The notes: generated by a model not told the origin, from the sequence alone. A stretch of DNA of 64,000 nt from Hanleya hanleyi (GCA_036873755.1 JAVTVY010017271.1:62001-126000); one strand, 5' to 3'. Positions 45,601 through 49,200 are shown, counted from the first letter of the stretch. Translations and numbers: made by a program.

Positions 45601-45981
45601 GGATTCACTTCAATGTTTTGCCCCAGGGAGTAGGGCATTGAAGCATTTTAACAACTCTCATTTACTAAGTCCCCACTAAACCCCGAGGTTGGGGGGGTGG
45701 GGGTTTAACTTGACTCCTGCATAACTACTTCATTACCAAGGAGACCAATCGAACATCAAAACAATAAAAGAAAGGCTGTCAGTCCCACATTTTATTGGAC
45801 TAAGATTGTGTGAGCTGATTATTCACATTTTTCGCGCAAATGACATGTGACAAATAACTACATGTGTTGTTGTTGTTGTTGTTGTTGAATGTATTGCCGA
45901 TTTTACCTGGTACTCTTTCACCACCTCGCTAAGGCAAGGATAACGCTCACTGATCCATCTATAAAACTTTGGGACACCCAT
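565..45981 (-). CDS. XRN1: XRN1 5'-3' exoribonuclease 1, exons 1-21 (3' part outside window)
   Basis: Cytoplasmic 5'-3' exoribonuclease that degrades decapped mRNA. I read 21 coding exons with GT/AG borders and consistent phase, totalling 2414 nt (804 codons plus 2 nt). The protein begins [15 protein letters not shown], the diagnostic XRN1 start. Catalytic acidic residues are all present: D35 (LYLDMNG), D86 ([11 protein letters not shown]), E176/E178 (TPGEGEHK), D206/D208 (YGLDADL) and the later Asp in GNDFIPHLP. Residues ~360-450 (exons 11-13) are the acidic, Thr-rich variable linker. The last visible exon lies in the domain that follows the nuclease core; about half of a typical 1,600-1,700 aa XRN1 should lie to the left. 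An in-frame upstream ATG at 46032 would add 17 residues, but MGVPKF is the conserved start and has AAGATGG context. Introns 16 and 18 each contain a DIRS retrotransposon. Identity is very confident; each border is read by eye. Confidence 0.96.
789..2110. mobile_element. TTAA-flanked TIR element, non-autonomous
   Basis: The left end AGGAATAGACAAC at 789 is matched by the right end GTTGTCTATTCCT at 2098-2110, and the inverted similarity runs on for about 80 bp (gaaagaacaat near 828 and attgttctttcat near 2063). The flanks are TTAA at 785-788 and TTAA at 2111-2114. TTAA duplication is the piggyBac signature, but no transposase is encoded. Two TGACGTCA CRE-like octamers lie inside or near it (about 1002 and 1939). 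Confidence 0.7.
2111..3422. other. XRN1 intron 20 remainder
   Basis: No exon or RNA gene is seen. There is a short palindrome, ggggccgataatcggcccc, at 2239-2257 and C-rich degenerate sequence at 2975-3090 that could be old repeat. Confidence 0.5.
3423..3526 (-). CDS. XRN1: XRN1 exon 20
   Basis: Encodes [20 protein letters not shown] and EISDGQT, matching the family block GKxxFVxWPHLxEAxVVAVSDG. Acceptor TTACAG, donor GTATTA. Confidence 0.95.
3569..3803. mobile_element. MITE, family gtaatccctct
   Basis: A 235-bp element with terminal inverted repeats: gtaatccctctaataattc at the left and its diverged complement ending agagggattac at the right. The interior has ctaataaatttgatcaccc and ccagattttatggtggga. 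The same element is found at 32184-34557 (interrupted) and 59649-59933, and partly at 55620-55745. Confidence 0.75.
4206..4320. repeat. Near-perfect 55-bp hairpin
   Basis: Arms 4207-4260 and 4266-4320 pair almost completely around the 5-nt loop ttaca. Only a few mismatches or indels occur, inside the GC-rich middle. It lies just upstream of the pearl-like array. It could be a fold-back MITE or the hairpin end of a larger element. Confidence 0.85.
4376..6000. mobile_element. Pearl/HINE-like tandem-repeat element 1
   Basis: About ten units of ~75-180 bp, marked by gtcaaggcactcccc-type words near 4458, 4620, 4797, 4967, 5119, 5286, 5361, 5526, 5683 and 5846. Each contains tttgaagtagatcggttgaat, gttattgtccggacaag and a ggccatattggatta block. 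It ends in degenerate ttacggaa repeats and a hairpin (5976-6000, tccccccc...cggggga). The architecture (160-bp tandem core, short microsatellite, terminal hairpin) is that described for mollusc pearl elements, now viewed as non-autonomous Helentrons. Confidence 0.7.
6046..6135 (-). CDS. XRN1: XRN1 exon 19
   Basis: Encodes [20 protein letters not shown], matching the family block GVxVFQxxSRGENM. 30 codons, phase 0. Intron 18 between this exon and exon 18 holds DIRS-A. Confidence 0.95.
6769..6988 (-). repeat. DIRS-A 3' inverted terminal repeat
   Basis: The reverse complement of 13408-13610 over ~165 bp (for example aactcccctaggagagag and cttcccaacgtggttac). The outer ~55 bp (ttaaacatttataaac...) is unique to this end and recurs inverted in the ICR. 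Its TATA-like word is changed (tatatacc instead of tatataagcc). Confidence 0.93.
7055..7153 (-). repeat. DIRS-A internal complementary region
   Basis: The left half (7055-~7109) is the reverse complement of the outer left end 6769-6825, and the right half (~7110-7153) is the reverse complement of the outer right end 13566-13610. It therefore records the junction of the circular intermediate, gcaaatat joined to taaacattt. This is the defining DIRS-1 template feature. Confidence 0.95.
7154..8142 (-). other. DIRS-A 3' segment with exon-like islands
   Basis: Non-coding segment between the recombinase stop and the ICR. Besides the 86-bp repeats it contains two islands that look like coding exons on the minus strand: 7894-7807, preceded by CTTTCAG, and 7298-7516, which reads [17 protein letters not shown]. 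The recombinase stop lies in CAAGTAAAT, a good splice-donor context, so a terminal intron to 7894 is possible. These could be captured host sequence; function unknown. Confidence 0.35.
7547..7804 (-). repeat. 86-bp tandem repeat, three copies
   Basis: The word accatggaggttctaccgag starts at 7547, 7633 and 7719, exactly 86 bp apart. The copies are almost identical (gatctgcg versus gatctagg in copy one). It lies in the 3' non-coding part of DIRS-A. Near-identity points to recent expansion. Confidence 0.95.
8143..9732 (-). CDS. DIRS-A tyrosine recombinase (YR)
   Basis: Phage-integrase-type tyrosine recombinase that inserts the circular cDNA. The domain starts near 9260 ([18 protein letters not shown]), with an N-terminal core-binding part containing [10 protein letters not shown] and [13 protein letters not shown]. 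The catalytic Arg is in [10 protein letters not shown], the HxxR motif is in [12 protein letters not shown], and the nucleophilic Tyr is in [10 protein letters not shown]. It ends [11 protein letters not shown], close to the usual end of DIRS recombinases. The reading frame is open from 11334, across the whole RT in another frame. The nearest upstream ATG before the domain is at 9732, so expression probably uses frameshifting, reinitiation or a subgenomic RNA. It overlaps the end of the methyltransferase frame by about 200 nt. Confidence 0.9.
   Translation of the reverse strand: MGSVRVGSHSSLSSPRPPCSGSAQCLSGQLISSGHRSSDRVATSCGGVPADLHHLGVPTDRSVCYEEQRPVEPVRQSDSGSSSLRHRRPVNQLGQLPSLCLPTDGPNSGSASKDFLSRLHHPARSAVVASSPVVSGSDPASHCSASLSTSLAQSVTTTARDSSSQPAVAQPTRLQTIQSALAVQGFSAEVARTMVSANRSSTSQLYQAKWAYFVSWCREHDADLDSASVSLVADFLLHLHRDKKFQISTIEGYRSALARVLRLTSGTDISLNDNISALIRAFALQSRRTRQLLPKWDIGVVLCALIRPPFEPLESASIKAVSYKTAFLAAFALASRVSELHALERSSMTWTADWSRISFRPIPEFIAKNESVRSGPCAHRSYSIPALSDFVHGLEDDLLLCPVRAIRHYLTRTDSIRGSRRLLFLSLRPSALHDITKNTIAAWLKKTIKWSYQLAIDAPPLLSTASSHEIRAIATSWPLWKNLSLLDIVQSCAWTANSTFTNFYLRDMSVQSDSMTTLGPLIAAQHVVK
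9039..11150 (-). CDS. DIRS-A RT - RNase H - methyltransferase, one in-frame TGA
   Basis: Replication polyprotein. The RT (residues ~100-330) has [26 protein letters not shown] and the catalytic YIDD at 228-231. RNase H starts at [12 protein letters not shown] (~392), continues with [13 protein letters not shown] and [14 protein letters not shown], then [15 protein letters not shown]. The C-terminal Dam-like methyltransferase region typical of DIRS has [14 protein letters not shown] and [13 protein letters not shown] single in-frame TGA (9758-9756) interrupts RNase H; the same frame continues directly after it. At this position related elements often have Arg, so a CGA to TGA transition is likely (inference). 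The ATG overlaps the gag stop as ATGA (11150-11147), which suggests coupled reinitiation. Confidence 0.92.
11147..13270 (-). CDS. DIRS-A Gag-like protein
   Basis: ORF1 of the element, about 707 aa from the ATG at 13270 (the frame stays open to 13351, but the ATG opening MSEVPTS sits just before the Cys module). Near the N-terminus is a Cys/His module, CRTCGQ...DAHTACFSC...CAEC, with spacing C-x2-C-x9-H-x2-C-x2-C-x3-C-x5-C-x2-C, shared with Gag of DIRS-B. Residues ~230-330 are rich in SRSPVR/SRSRSP, resembling the RS domain of splicing factors. The C-terminal third ([20 protein letters not shown] onward) is a helical region similar to Gag-B, and the end is basic and Gly/Arg-rich ([16 protein letters not shown]), probably RNA-binding. 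No break is seen. Confidence 0.88.
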   Translation of the reverse strand: MSEVPTSIPCRTCGQFLSPLDAHTACFSCKELCYRASTCAECVLWDATTWRNYAQARRAYLLHACDDPSISEVDRRVLEISLVNDMKCNEDLDRVGQDPVSPASVYIPPSGTILHEDNSRLLDSLTRTGASLSRVDPKPVPLSGLTKTRSVLPGHSIVSFRQKNSLPHVISPLPIGLPHVSSRKKKANKRRRVSVSPLRVKSKHSFSNSVSHSMEARSDLPLSVQVANLRAPVSAIVDSSHRRSHTATRRTRTQYRSRSRSPVRNLFSSRRSVSPSYRLLSPVRGSISPVRRSRSPVRSSRPPVHFDTSLRLSRSPVRRSRILTGYSPDPTHRLPRVSAPSYQDYHVPHSRTPFLDHSVDHGLSSSHRRRSTRSPSPVSSSSSDDSSSSLESSADSSKLHYSLRMQALLALVPDMPTSSKDVPSKIKCRTAADSAFASSAPVTPLTCAPSPAWVGILEEFDRQLEDDNKFKKPRFRVNHALHDNVLPDKPPKRDRDLSQISKSSKSTPLEMHSSLVENIQEMLLATQRASSVADWFLLATTRIALDPELRRDDGSAYFSPGRVTYLRGFIDTVVQANRQIIEASSYSYVSLLQAQRNALLKVVKPDVPYVVKDILLHQLLSSKSIFNNAIESVLPVMREERTARLIASVARGGSTDRRQKRFGRRSSTTQQNGGARGNFRAIDKPPRGRGRRTFRGKPSKRGGHSNK
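13408..13610 (-). repeat. DIRS-A 5' inverted terminal repeat
   Basis: The reverse complement of the left repeat over ~165 bp. Its outer 45 bp (gatttaggaagcaaatat end) is specific to this end and recurs in the ICR. It lies directly upstream of gag and carries the likely promoter. Confidence 0.93.
13439..13446 (-). promoter_or_regulatory. TATA-box candidate of DIRS-A
   Basis: The minus strand reads actatataagcc inside the 5' terminal repeat, about 170 bp upstream of the gag ATG. Position and sequence fit a core promoter; the 3' repeat copy has lost the AG that follows TATAT. No start site can be proven from sequence. Confidence 0.5.
13931..14057 (-). CDS. XRN1: XRN1 exon 18
   Basis: Encodes [14 protein letters not shown] and [17 protein letters not shown], matching the family GFPTLKHI block. 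Phase forces the acceptor at CTAAG before GTGTACAGAG; the nearer TACAG would shift into a stop. Donor GTAAAT. Confidence 0.93.
14281..14326 (-). repeat. Decayed duplicate of XRN1 exon 17 3' end and donor
   Basis: Plus-strand 14281-14326 matches 14369-14414 with about seven mismatches, both starting aatgaactatattatc. The original spans the last ~25 nt of exon 17 plus its donor and intron start. A second trace, ggacaagggga at 14197, resembles the exon at 14436. This looks like a local tandem duplication decaying within the intron. Confidence 0.7.
14390..14559 (-). CDS. XRN1: XRN1 exon 17
   Basis: Encodes [20 protein letters not shown] and [18 protein letters not shown], matching the family region around RNxH and YPSPxPxxFPxI. 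Acceptor TTTTAG, donor GTACGG, ends in phase 2. A decayed copy of its 3' end and donor lies at 14281-14326. Confidence 0.93.
14791..14990 (-). repeat. DIRS-B 3' inverted terminal repeat
   Basis: The reverse complement of 22853-23030 from taccttattgctatcgtg to gaccacgtcacttccttc. The outer ~40 bp (gaaaatcaattttcctattt...) is unique to this end and recurs inverted in the ICR. Confidence 0.93.
15044..15142 (-). repeat. DIRS-B internal complementary region
   Basis: The left half is the complement of the left outer end (aagcttagaaataggaaaat, 15063 onward); the right half (tatttcttgcgctgtaaaac...) is the complement of the right outer end at 22990-23030. It has the same 99-bp length and layout as in DIRS-A. 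Confidence 0.94.
15143..16766 (-). other. DIRS-B 3' segment with inserted repeat
   Basis: No convincing coding frame. 16181-16375 and 16376-16566 are a direct duplication of ~190 bp (gggcatag...acagtgcaaaagct, then ctctcaccaaagtttgg). It is followed by (gacg)n at 16567-16590 and a small palindrome, agccctatgggct, near 16615. A similar end (gacagacggaca, then agcccgtagggct) is at 29203-29262. It is probably a repeat inserted into DIRS-B. Confidence 0.6.
16767..18206 (-). CDS. DIRS-B tyrosine recombinase (YR)
   Basis: Tyrosine recombinase, domain from about 17900 ([19 protein letters not shown]). It contains [11 protein letters not shown] and [13 protein letters not shown], the catalytic Arg in [12 protein letters not shown], HxxR in [12 protein letters not shown] and the nucleophilic Tyr in FVSHYLWDL, ending [16 protein letters not shown]. 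The domain is free of stops. The same frame runs open upstream to 20081, but because of the frameshift near 19030 it reads RT sequence there. The first upstream ATG in frame before the domain is at 18206. It is open although gag and RT of the same copy are broken. Confidence 0.9.
   Translation of the reverse strand: MGDAECGSVRHPLEPSTSGLCVSRSGSSSPGSRRPVFGLVRHDCVRLPAASNLVASPPEDPSTAWSTLWLRVVAHSPMVCRPNGSSHRRASSAAALVEPASSAEIQPVPLESQSISTDRVQVLQHQLVEAGFSVEASERMVRSTRASTTAVYQNKWKSFATWCFGRGIVPTSASVHQVADFLLHLFHDRQLVPASVDGYRSAISRVLQLTTGVNPSLDVNLSALLRSFRVERPTPTPQLPKWDLALVLRRLSVPPFEPIGTCEMKFLSYKTVFLIAFASAARVSEIHALDFRSLRYNPKWTWVALSTLPEFVAKNQSLYDNLPREFVIPALSNILSAAVDDDRVLCPVRALSCYLACVEHMRAGRVHLFIPFGPSSKQEISKNTISAWLSKTIRLAYTDVPLEVTTLSKVSAHEVRAMAASWPLWTNRSVSDIMRACYWRSNVTFVSHYLWDLTLQRRDIYSLGPLVAAQHVADPSSSH
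17672..19804 (-). pseudogene. DIRS-B RT - RNase H - methyltransferase, frameshifted
   Basis: The RT part (19770-19035) carries [27 protein letters not shown] and the catalytic YLDD. Near 19030 one extra base in a short T run shifts the frame; the rest (to 17672) continues in another frame with [75 protein letters not shown] and WWPTRPWF. An ATGA overlap with the gag stop exists (19804-19801) as in DIRS-A, but that ATG is out of frame with the RT start, so a second indel probably lies between 19804 and 19740 (inference). Confidence 0.9.
19801..22624 (-). pseudogene. DIRS-B Gag-like protein, broken
   Basis: The start at 22624 is followed at once by a Cys/His module, CVLCGQ...DPHSACPPC...CAECELW, with nearly the same spacing as Gag-A. 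The middle is Pro/Ser/Tyr-rich with repeated [12 protein letters not shown] words. The frame has in-frame stops at 21247-21245 (TAA) and 21061-21059 (TGA), then a frameshift near 20700 and a further TGA at 20601-20599. The C-terminal part (20520-19801) has the helical region [19 protein letters not shown] and a Ser/Gly/Lys-rich basic tail, as in Gag-A. It is not functional as it stands. Confidence 0.85.
22853..23030 (-). repeat. DIRS-B 5' inverted terminal repeat
   Basis: The reverse complement of 14791-14990 over ~170 bp, ending gttttacagcgcaagaaatat, which recurs in the ICR. It lies upstream of gag; no clear TATA box is seen. Confidence 0.92.
23420..24040. repeat. Minisatellite, gatgtatggagatgta unit
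   Basis: Repeats of gatgtatggagatgtacattacagcagtaagttatcgcactgat, about 50-60 bp each and degenerate. They are interrupted at 23708-23842 by a dispersed repeat starting gtgggtgagtgag. Confidence 0.85.
23708..23842 (+). mobile_element. gtgagtgag dispersed repeat, copy 1
   Basis: Starts gtgggtgagtgagttaat, includes ttcaacaatatttcagctat and ends ctttgaagcag. It is inserted in the minisatellite. An inverted copy is at 49160-49335; partial copies are at 43286-43420, 54303-54400 and 59770-59815. SINE-like or MITE-like by dispersion; no pol III boxes were identified. Confidence 0.65.
24716..26120. mobile_element. Pearl/HINE-like tandem-repeat element 2
   Basis: About nine units of ~110-170 bp with gatgtgaagtcactcccca, tttgaagtcgatcggttgaa, ttctcgagatatcgtgttca and ggccatcttggttaacgcag. 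It ends in (ACGG)n at 26050-26079 and a hairpin at 26092-26120 (gtccccctcccac...gtggcgggggac). The unit words are homologous to element 1 at 4376-6000, so both belong to one superfamily. A terminal piece of the same kind (gacggacgg, then acccc...ggggt) is at 23373-23423. Confidence 0.75.
26121..27199. other. XRN1 intron 16, no gene seen
   Basis: AT-rich sequence with a more GC/CpG-rich patch at 26520-26640. No exon with splice sites and no recognised domain. Confidence 0.5.
27210..27435. repeat. 21-bp array of short palindromes
   Basis: Units of ~21 bp, each a dyad of the type gaaaaccTAAGttttc: gaaaacctaagttttc (27218), gataacctaggttttc (27311), taaacttaagttttcg (27332), gaaaaccatggttttc (27352) and gaaaacttaggttttc (27394). 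The flanks are conserved while the central hexamer varies but stays palindromic. Confidence 0.75.
27677..28275. repeat. Direct repeat pair, ~78 bp
   Basis: Copies at 27677-27755 and 28198-28275 share gtatagttttaacaatca, gacaaataatttaga and ctttttagattatttttattt. The interval between them is AT-rich and codes for nothing I recognise. A 36-bp tandem duplication (aattaatttaaactttacgtt) follows at 28306-28370. Confidence 0.6.
29100..29290. repeat. Repeat end with gacagacgg and agcccgtagggct hairpin
   Basis: ttcgagatacggctcggacagacggacaga is followed by the palindrome agcccgtagggct and gaggagtaatgatagctagg. It matches the end of the repeat inside the DIRS-B 3' segment near 16590-16640. Confidence 0.5.
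29845..30320. repeat. ~130-bp tandem repeat
   Basis: About 3.5 diverged units; marker ttgaataagtgtag near 29835, 29970, 30100 and 30237, with gggtcgggcgaa and agtggatgggtt in each. A 32-bp duplication (ggtgagactgagaagctgtg) follows at 30325-30390. Confidence 0.8.
30489..30990 (+). pseudogene. Ty3/gypsy retrotransposon remnant
   Basis: The plus-strand frame at 30489-30764 includes [14 protein letters not shown]...DHAVRSC, resembling the zinc-knuckle region before the protease of gypsy elements. At 30885-30970 another frame reads [20 protein letters not shown], close to the gypsy RT block before the primer-grip region, and then stops. Protease and the YxDD region are missing. A short, heavily deleted fragment in XRN1 intron 16. 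Confidence 0.6.
31048..31167 (-). CDS. XRN1: XRN1 exon 16
   Basis: Encodes [20 protein letters not shown] and [10 protein letters not shown], a near-invariant XRN block. 40 codons, phase 0. The following intron is 16.5 kb and holds DIRS-B. Confidence 0.96.
31684..31840 (-). CDS. XRN1: XRN1 exon 15
   Basis: Encodes [13 protein letters not shown] and [20 protein letters not shown], the hallmark YPxHYAP and LPxASK motifs. Acceptor ATGCAG, donor GTAATA. Confidence 0.96.
32184..34557. mobile_element. MITE gtaatccctct, copy 2, split by insertion
   Basis: 32184-32342 plus 34477-34557 together align as the reverse complement of the intact copy at 3569-3803 (for example ccataaaatctgggggagatc and tttcccaaaaacttgggag). 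The break lies at ttta-tta / gaacaatcaattg. Confidence 0.8.
32343..34476. mobile_element. 2.1-kb TIR element with TTA duplication (Harbinger-like)
   Basis: Starts gggctattccagcaaaaagt and ends actttttactggaatagccc. Inverted similarity continues inward (gtgtggggggg, ggcacttc, cggtaggtggt). Flanks are TTA at 32340-32342 and TTA at 34477-34479; comparison with the uninterrupted MITE shows one copy in the empty site. A TIR starting GGG with a TTA/TWA duplication fits PIF/Harbinger. Open frames in 32483-33038 show no recognisable transposase domain. Confidence 0.8.
34699..34788 (-). CDS. XRN1: XRN1 exon 14
   Basis: Encodes [20 protein letters not shown], the conserved YxxAIQWIL block. Acceptor GAACAG, donor GTAAGT, ends in phase 2. 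Confidence 0.96.
35166..35307 (-). CDS. XRN1: XRN1 exon 13
   Basis: Encodes the acidic linker end and [20 protein letters not shown], which matches the family block FxxEFxxYKxxYYMTKM. Acceptor TTACAG, donor GTAAGT. Confidence 0.95.
35346..35880. repeat. Minisatellite, ~57-bp unit of two half-units
   Basis: Alternates tgtaacaacagaaatacccacataaa and ggttacaacagaaaccgccccatcaat half-units for about nine rounds in XRN1 intron 12. Degenerate aattgtaacagaact copies continue at 36165-36370. Open frames across it on both strands follow from repeat structure. Confidence 0.9.
36424..36532 (-). CDS. XRN1: XRN1 exon 12
   Basis: Encodes a linker with an acidic stretch [13 protein letters not shown] and a Thr run coded by (ACA)n, visible as gtt repeats on the plus strand. 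Donor GTAGGC. Sequence is not conserved in the family, so borders rest on phase and splice sites. Confidence 0.85.
37406..37606. mobile_element. 201-bp MITE with TTCAG duplication
   Basis: Ends caggcctcaatttaagg and ccttaaattgaggcctg, flanked by TTCAG at 37401-37405 and 37607-37611. The interior contains several ggttacc inverted words. A related diverged sequence (aggttaatttgacgtggtaacc) is at 63060-63235. Confidence 0.75.
37760..37882 (-). CDS. XRN1: XRN1 exon 11
   Basis: Encodes [20 protein letters not shown] and a basic Gly/Pro-rich tail, the start of the variable linker. 41 codons, phase 0. Confidence 0.92.
38206..38273 (-). CDS. XRN1: XRN1 exon 10
   Basis: Encodes [20 protein letters not shown], matching the family block G(H)LNLPxFEKYL. 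Acceptor TTGCAG, donor GTAATG. Confidence 0.93.
38680..38695. repeat. Poly-C tract
   Basis: A run of about 16 C in XRN1 intron 9. Confidence 0.9.
38816..38984 (-). CDS. XRN1: XRN1 exon 9
   Basis: Encodes [20 protein letters not shown] and [12 protein letters not shown]; the Asp in GNDFIPHLP is the last catalytic acidic residue. Acceptor CCCCAG, donor GTTAGT. Confidence 0.96.
39492..39585 (-). CDS. XRN1: XRN1 exon 8
   Basis: Encodes [20 protein letters not shown]. Acceptor TTTCAG, donor GTAAGT, restores phase 0. Confidence 0.95.
39846..39934 (-). CDS. XRN1: XRN1 exon 7
   Basis: Encodes [19 protein letters not shown], part of the conserved nuclease core. Acceptor TTACAG, donor GTAAG, ends in phase 2. 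Confidence 0.95.
40316..40426 (-). CDS. XRN1: XRN1 exon 6
   Basis: Encodes [14 protein letters not shown] through CLYGLDADL, giving four catalytic acidic residues (E176, E178, D206, D208). 37 codons, phase 0 both sides. Confidence 0.96.
40811..40920 (-). CDS. XRN1: XRN1 exon 5
   Basis: Encodes [20 protein letters not shown] through YLSGHE, just before the catalytic GEGEHK exon. Acceptor GACCAG, donor GTCAGA. Confidence 0.95.
41387..41484 (-). CDS. XRN1: XRN1 exon 4
   Basis: Encodes [17 protein letters not shown] followed by [10 protein letters not shown], a strongly conserved XRN1 block. Acceptor TTGTAG, donor GTTTGT. Confidence 0.95.
42494..42594 (-). CDS. XRN1: XRN1 exon 3
   Basis: Encodes [20 protein letters not shown] and the basic NQQRGRRF motif; D86 is the catalytic Asp. 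Acceptor TGTCAG, donor GTAAAC, ends in phase 2. Confidence 0.95.
43029..43160 (-). CDS. XRN1: XRN1 exon 2
   Basis: Encodes residues 26-69 with [10 protein letters not shown] carrying catalytic D35. Acceptor TTGTAG, donor GTATGC, phase 0 at both ends. Confidence 0.96.
43286..43420 (+). mobile_element. gtgagtgag dispersed repeat, copy 2
   Basis: gtgagtgagtcagtgaatag, then ttcaacaatatttcagtcat and cctataaaacactgagg. The last word is the complement of cctcagtgttttatagg in the copy at 49160. Confidence 0.6.
43435..43922. repeat. Inverted repeat with ~130-bp arms
   Basis: 43435-43563 and 43794-43922 are diverged inverted copies (ttcctacactcagccatgct versus agcatgactgagtgtaggaa; gaaagtggga versus tcccactttc) around a ~230-bp spacer. 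Located in XRN1 intron 1. Could be a fold-back element. Confidence 0.75.
45401..45717. mobile_element. 317-bp fold-back element
   Basis: The left end ggagtcaaacgaaatcccca with cccccaacctcggg is mirrored by ccgaggttggggggg and ggtttaacttgactcc at the right. It lies in XRN1 intron 1, about 190 bp from exon 1. Confidence 0.75.
45907..45981 (-). CDS. XRN1: XRN1 exon 1
   Basis: Encodes residues 1-25, [20 protein letters not shown] and onward, ending CAG before donor GTAAAA. Phase 0. The ATG is at 45981-45979. Confidence 0.96.
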
Positions 45982-46201
45982 CTTGAATGCTATCTGAACT
46001 CTGATTGAATCAGAGCAATTAGCAGGTGTCAAGATATTGTGAAATCAAGCGATCCGCTGTTTCTTCTGCAATAATTTTCACTTTCGAATGCGAGGCCGGA
46101 AGTACTATTGTGCGCGCCACCTGTCGAGAAGCGTGAAACGTCGTGTGGCGAAACAGCTGTTTGTGTCGGCAGTATTTACGTTGATTTACTAGATCTTTAA
46201 T
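45982..46201. promoter_or_regulatory. Divergent XRN1/SPCS1 promoter region
   Basis: Only 220 bp separate the two start codons, which face away from each other. The interval contains CCGGAAGT (46096-46103), the core of ETS/GABP sites typical of TATA-less housekeeping promoters, within a CpG-rich patch (tgcgcgccacctgtcgag). No TATA box is obvious. Shared regulation of an mRNA-decay and a secretion gene is inference. Confidence 0.65.
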
Positions 46202-46258
46202 ATGGATTACATTATTCCATTAATACCAGAGTCTATTCGAAAGATTCCGACTCATATG
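46202..46258 (+). CDS. SPCS1: SPCS1 exon 1
   Basis: Encodes MDYIIPLIPESIRKIPTHM; donor GTTTGT after ATG, phase 0. Confidence 0.92.
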
Positions 46259-49200
46259 GTTTGTATTTGACCTTGCTGGATCTCATTTATCAGAGAATAC
46301 CCCAAATAATCGTGTTGGTTCTGATAAGCATCCAAAGGGAGATAATTAGAACACGTCACACTAACTCAGAAACTCTAGTCCGATAAAATCGGCTGGAAAT
46401 CATCTGTCTTCAAACACCGATTTGTTAACAAAACTATCATAATTGATGCCGAAATGTCGAGGGCCAAAATGTCCTGACACTGGCAGAGACATGCACAGAA
46501 TGTCGACTTTTCTGTTCAAATGTAATCAGAAATTGATCCTTGGCAGTTGTAACAACTTTGCAGTGTTTGTTTATTCACATCATCAGAAAGGTCACAATAT
46601 AAAAAGAGCGCGAGTCAAATTATGTCAATATGTCAAACAGGCAGCAAAACTGAAATATCAGTCAATGTTTTCTCATTGATTGTGGAATTTGTGAGCCTCA
46701 AAACAATCTTGAGATATGGTACATGGATGACGAAGCTCAGGTTAGTCAAAATGTATCATAAGTTTTCCATCATCCGAACGCATGGCACGATCATACGTAG
46801 AAACTTCTGCTCATAGCCATGCGGTAACGGGTGATATCTGAGTGTAATAGGGCGTTTCCCAAATGGTCACATGCGATTGGTCCCGTGAGACCCGACATCG
46901 GCGCAATCACATTCATAAAATGAAGACACACCTCCAGAAAGCGATCGATTGAAATGATCTCTTTGGTGGGCCTCGAAGTGCCCCCATCACAAAATAAAAA
47001 TCATACCTTGATACCTCTTGATACCTCTTGATACCTCTTCTTAGAGCTTAAGTCCAAGACTTGTTAGCTCCTCCAGTCATCACACATTTAGTACATACCT
47101 TCCTTTCCAGTGTCACCATCACCATCCTGCCTTGTACCAAAATTTATCCCTGGTGCTACCCCAACCCCTATCTAAGCGGTTTTTGAACATGTTCAAATAT
47201 GAGGGAACAAACGGGTCGTATCCAGTTCATTTTCCTGTGAACTGCCGCCGATTTTATTTTTTTTTCTAGTATGTTAGGCCGTTTGTAATATGATTTTTCT
47301 TAAGAAAAACAAAGAAGCATGCTCCATTAGAGTGAGAAATAAAATAGCTAATTCGCACAACTTCGGTTTGGTCTCCCACAGTCTTGCGCCTCGAGCACCT
47401 AAGTGCAATAGACATGTCTCACATCTGAGATTCCCAGGTCAAAATATTTGAATTCGGATAATTTCATTGGCTCGTTTAAATAGAGCGGACATGTGACTTG
47501 ATGCTTGGGGAAGCTGACATGGGGCGAAATACACGAAGAACGAAGCCATTGATCTAAGGGTAGTGTTAAGTGGAACGTGAAATGCCCTTAGCAAGCTAAG
47601 ATGAAGTTTTCTCTCTCGTGTCATCATTTTCGTCAGCTAGAGGTTGCGAAAAGCGAGGCTATCCTATTACTAACTTTTACACAATTTAACCCACCCGCAT
47701 GCTCCCGTATATACAACTATCACAGCTAGAGTTTAGGTGTATACTGCGTGAGGGGGCGTGGTAACTCCTATCACAGCTCAGTCTGATTGTCTGAGATGCT
47801 GAGCAACGCATACTGGCAGTCGGACAGTCCCTGACCTTGTGAGTCGGAGTCACAAAGCAAAGCGAATCTCTTGATTGGCTGACAGGGTACGCTATTTCAT
47901 CAATAGATTATTATGCTAGGCAAAGCCTTTTACCAGGGGATGGGCTTCCAGCGGTAGAGAAGAAAGTGGGAGGGAGTGCAGGGAGAATGCGAGTGCCTAG
48001 GCTACTGTCCCAATGATGTTAAATTCTAATGAATTTGTTATGCTCTAATGGGCCTCTGACGGATCATTGATGGGATATTACCATTAAGACTAACAATGAT
48101 GGTTATATTTTTCAGGACTTTGATGGTCAGAAACGAGCAGAGAGGACATTCCAAGTGATCATTATTCTATTTGCAGTAAGTGTTGCATAGTGGAATGATA
48201 CTTTTGCAGCGAACAAACCTCATTTTAGTTCCACCTTTGCCTCCTTCACTGGTTCCATCCTTCCACAAAACCAACCTCCTAGATACAGGCCTGGTCTGTG
48301 TCTGTGACATATCTTCTTCAGAGCAGACCATCTCTCACTGATCATCCACTCTAGAGAAGAAATGTCACATACACATGGTACACAGAGAGAGAGACAAGAC
48401 CTGTTGTCCACTGTGGTACCATCCTGATAATATGGCCATAATCTATTCATGATAGGGGATTTGGAGAATGGCTTATTAGATTAACATATAGGTCAATTCT
48501 TGCGAAGCAACCAGGCTAGGTATGCTAGGCCCTTTTGTAAATAGTTTTTTTTTATCTTGACCTACACCAAGCTGTCGGCTGGGCTGATCACGAGATGTGG
48601 CTCCTCGGTCTGAAATATGCACAAACCATTATCAGGGGAAGAAATACTAATTAAAACTTTTTGACCTTTGGCCAAATGATTTTATTGTTTTCCTAGTCTT
48701 GTGCAGGTGGACAGGCATTTCTTCGACTCGTTTATGGACACTGATCTAATTTAGCATACATGTACAGTTGACTCGGGTAGGTAAGACTGATGATTCAAAT
48801 CTTAATACTTTCTTTTATTCAGGTTGTGGGGTTTGGCTGGGGTTATGTGTGCCAACAGTTTTCACAGACCATGTACATCATGTTTGCAGGTTTTGCTCTA
48901 TCATGCCTGGTAAGGTTCAAAACATTATCTGGCATATATCACTTCTGATTTTACAAGTTGCTTAAGTTACAGTATCACTTTATATGTCTTTAATGCTATC
49001 ATGAAATGTAATATTTGTGTTTTCTCGCGGGTGGGTTCAGGTTCCTGTTGCTTCAATGCATTTTGCTAAGAAGCAACAGGAACTTGATATGTGATGTCTA
49101 GCACTGTAATATCACTGGTCTTTATTGCACCATGTAAGTGTCCTGTCTGTCTCTTGTGCGCTGTCCTCAGTGTTTTATAGGATGGATGGAGGGTGTCTGG

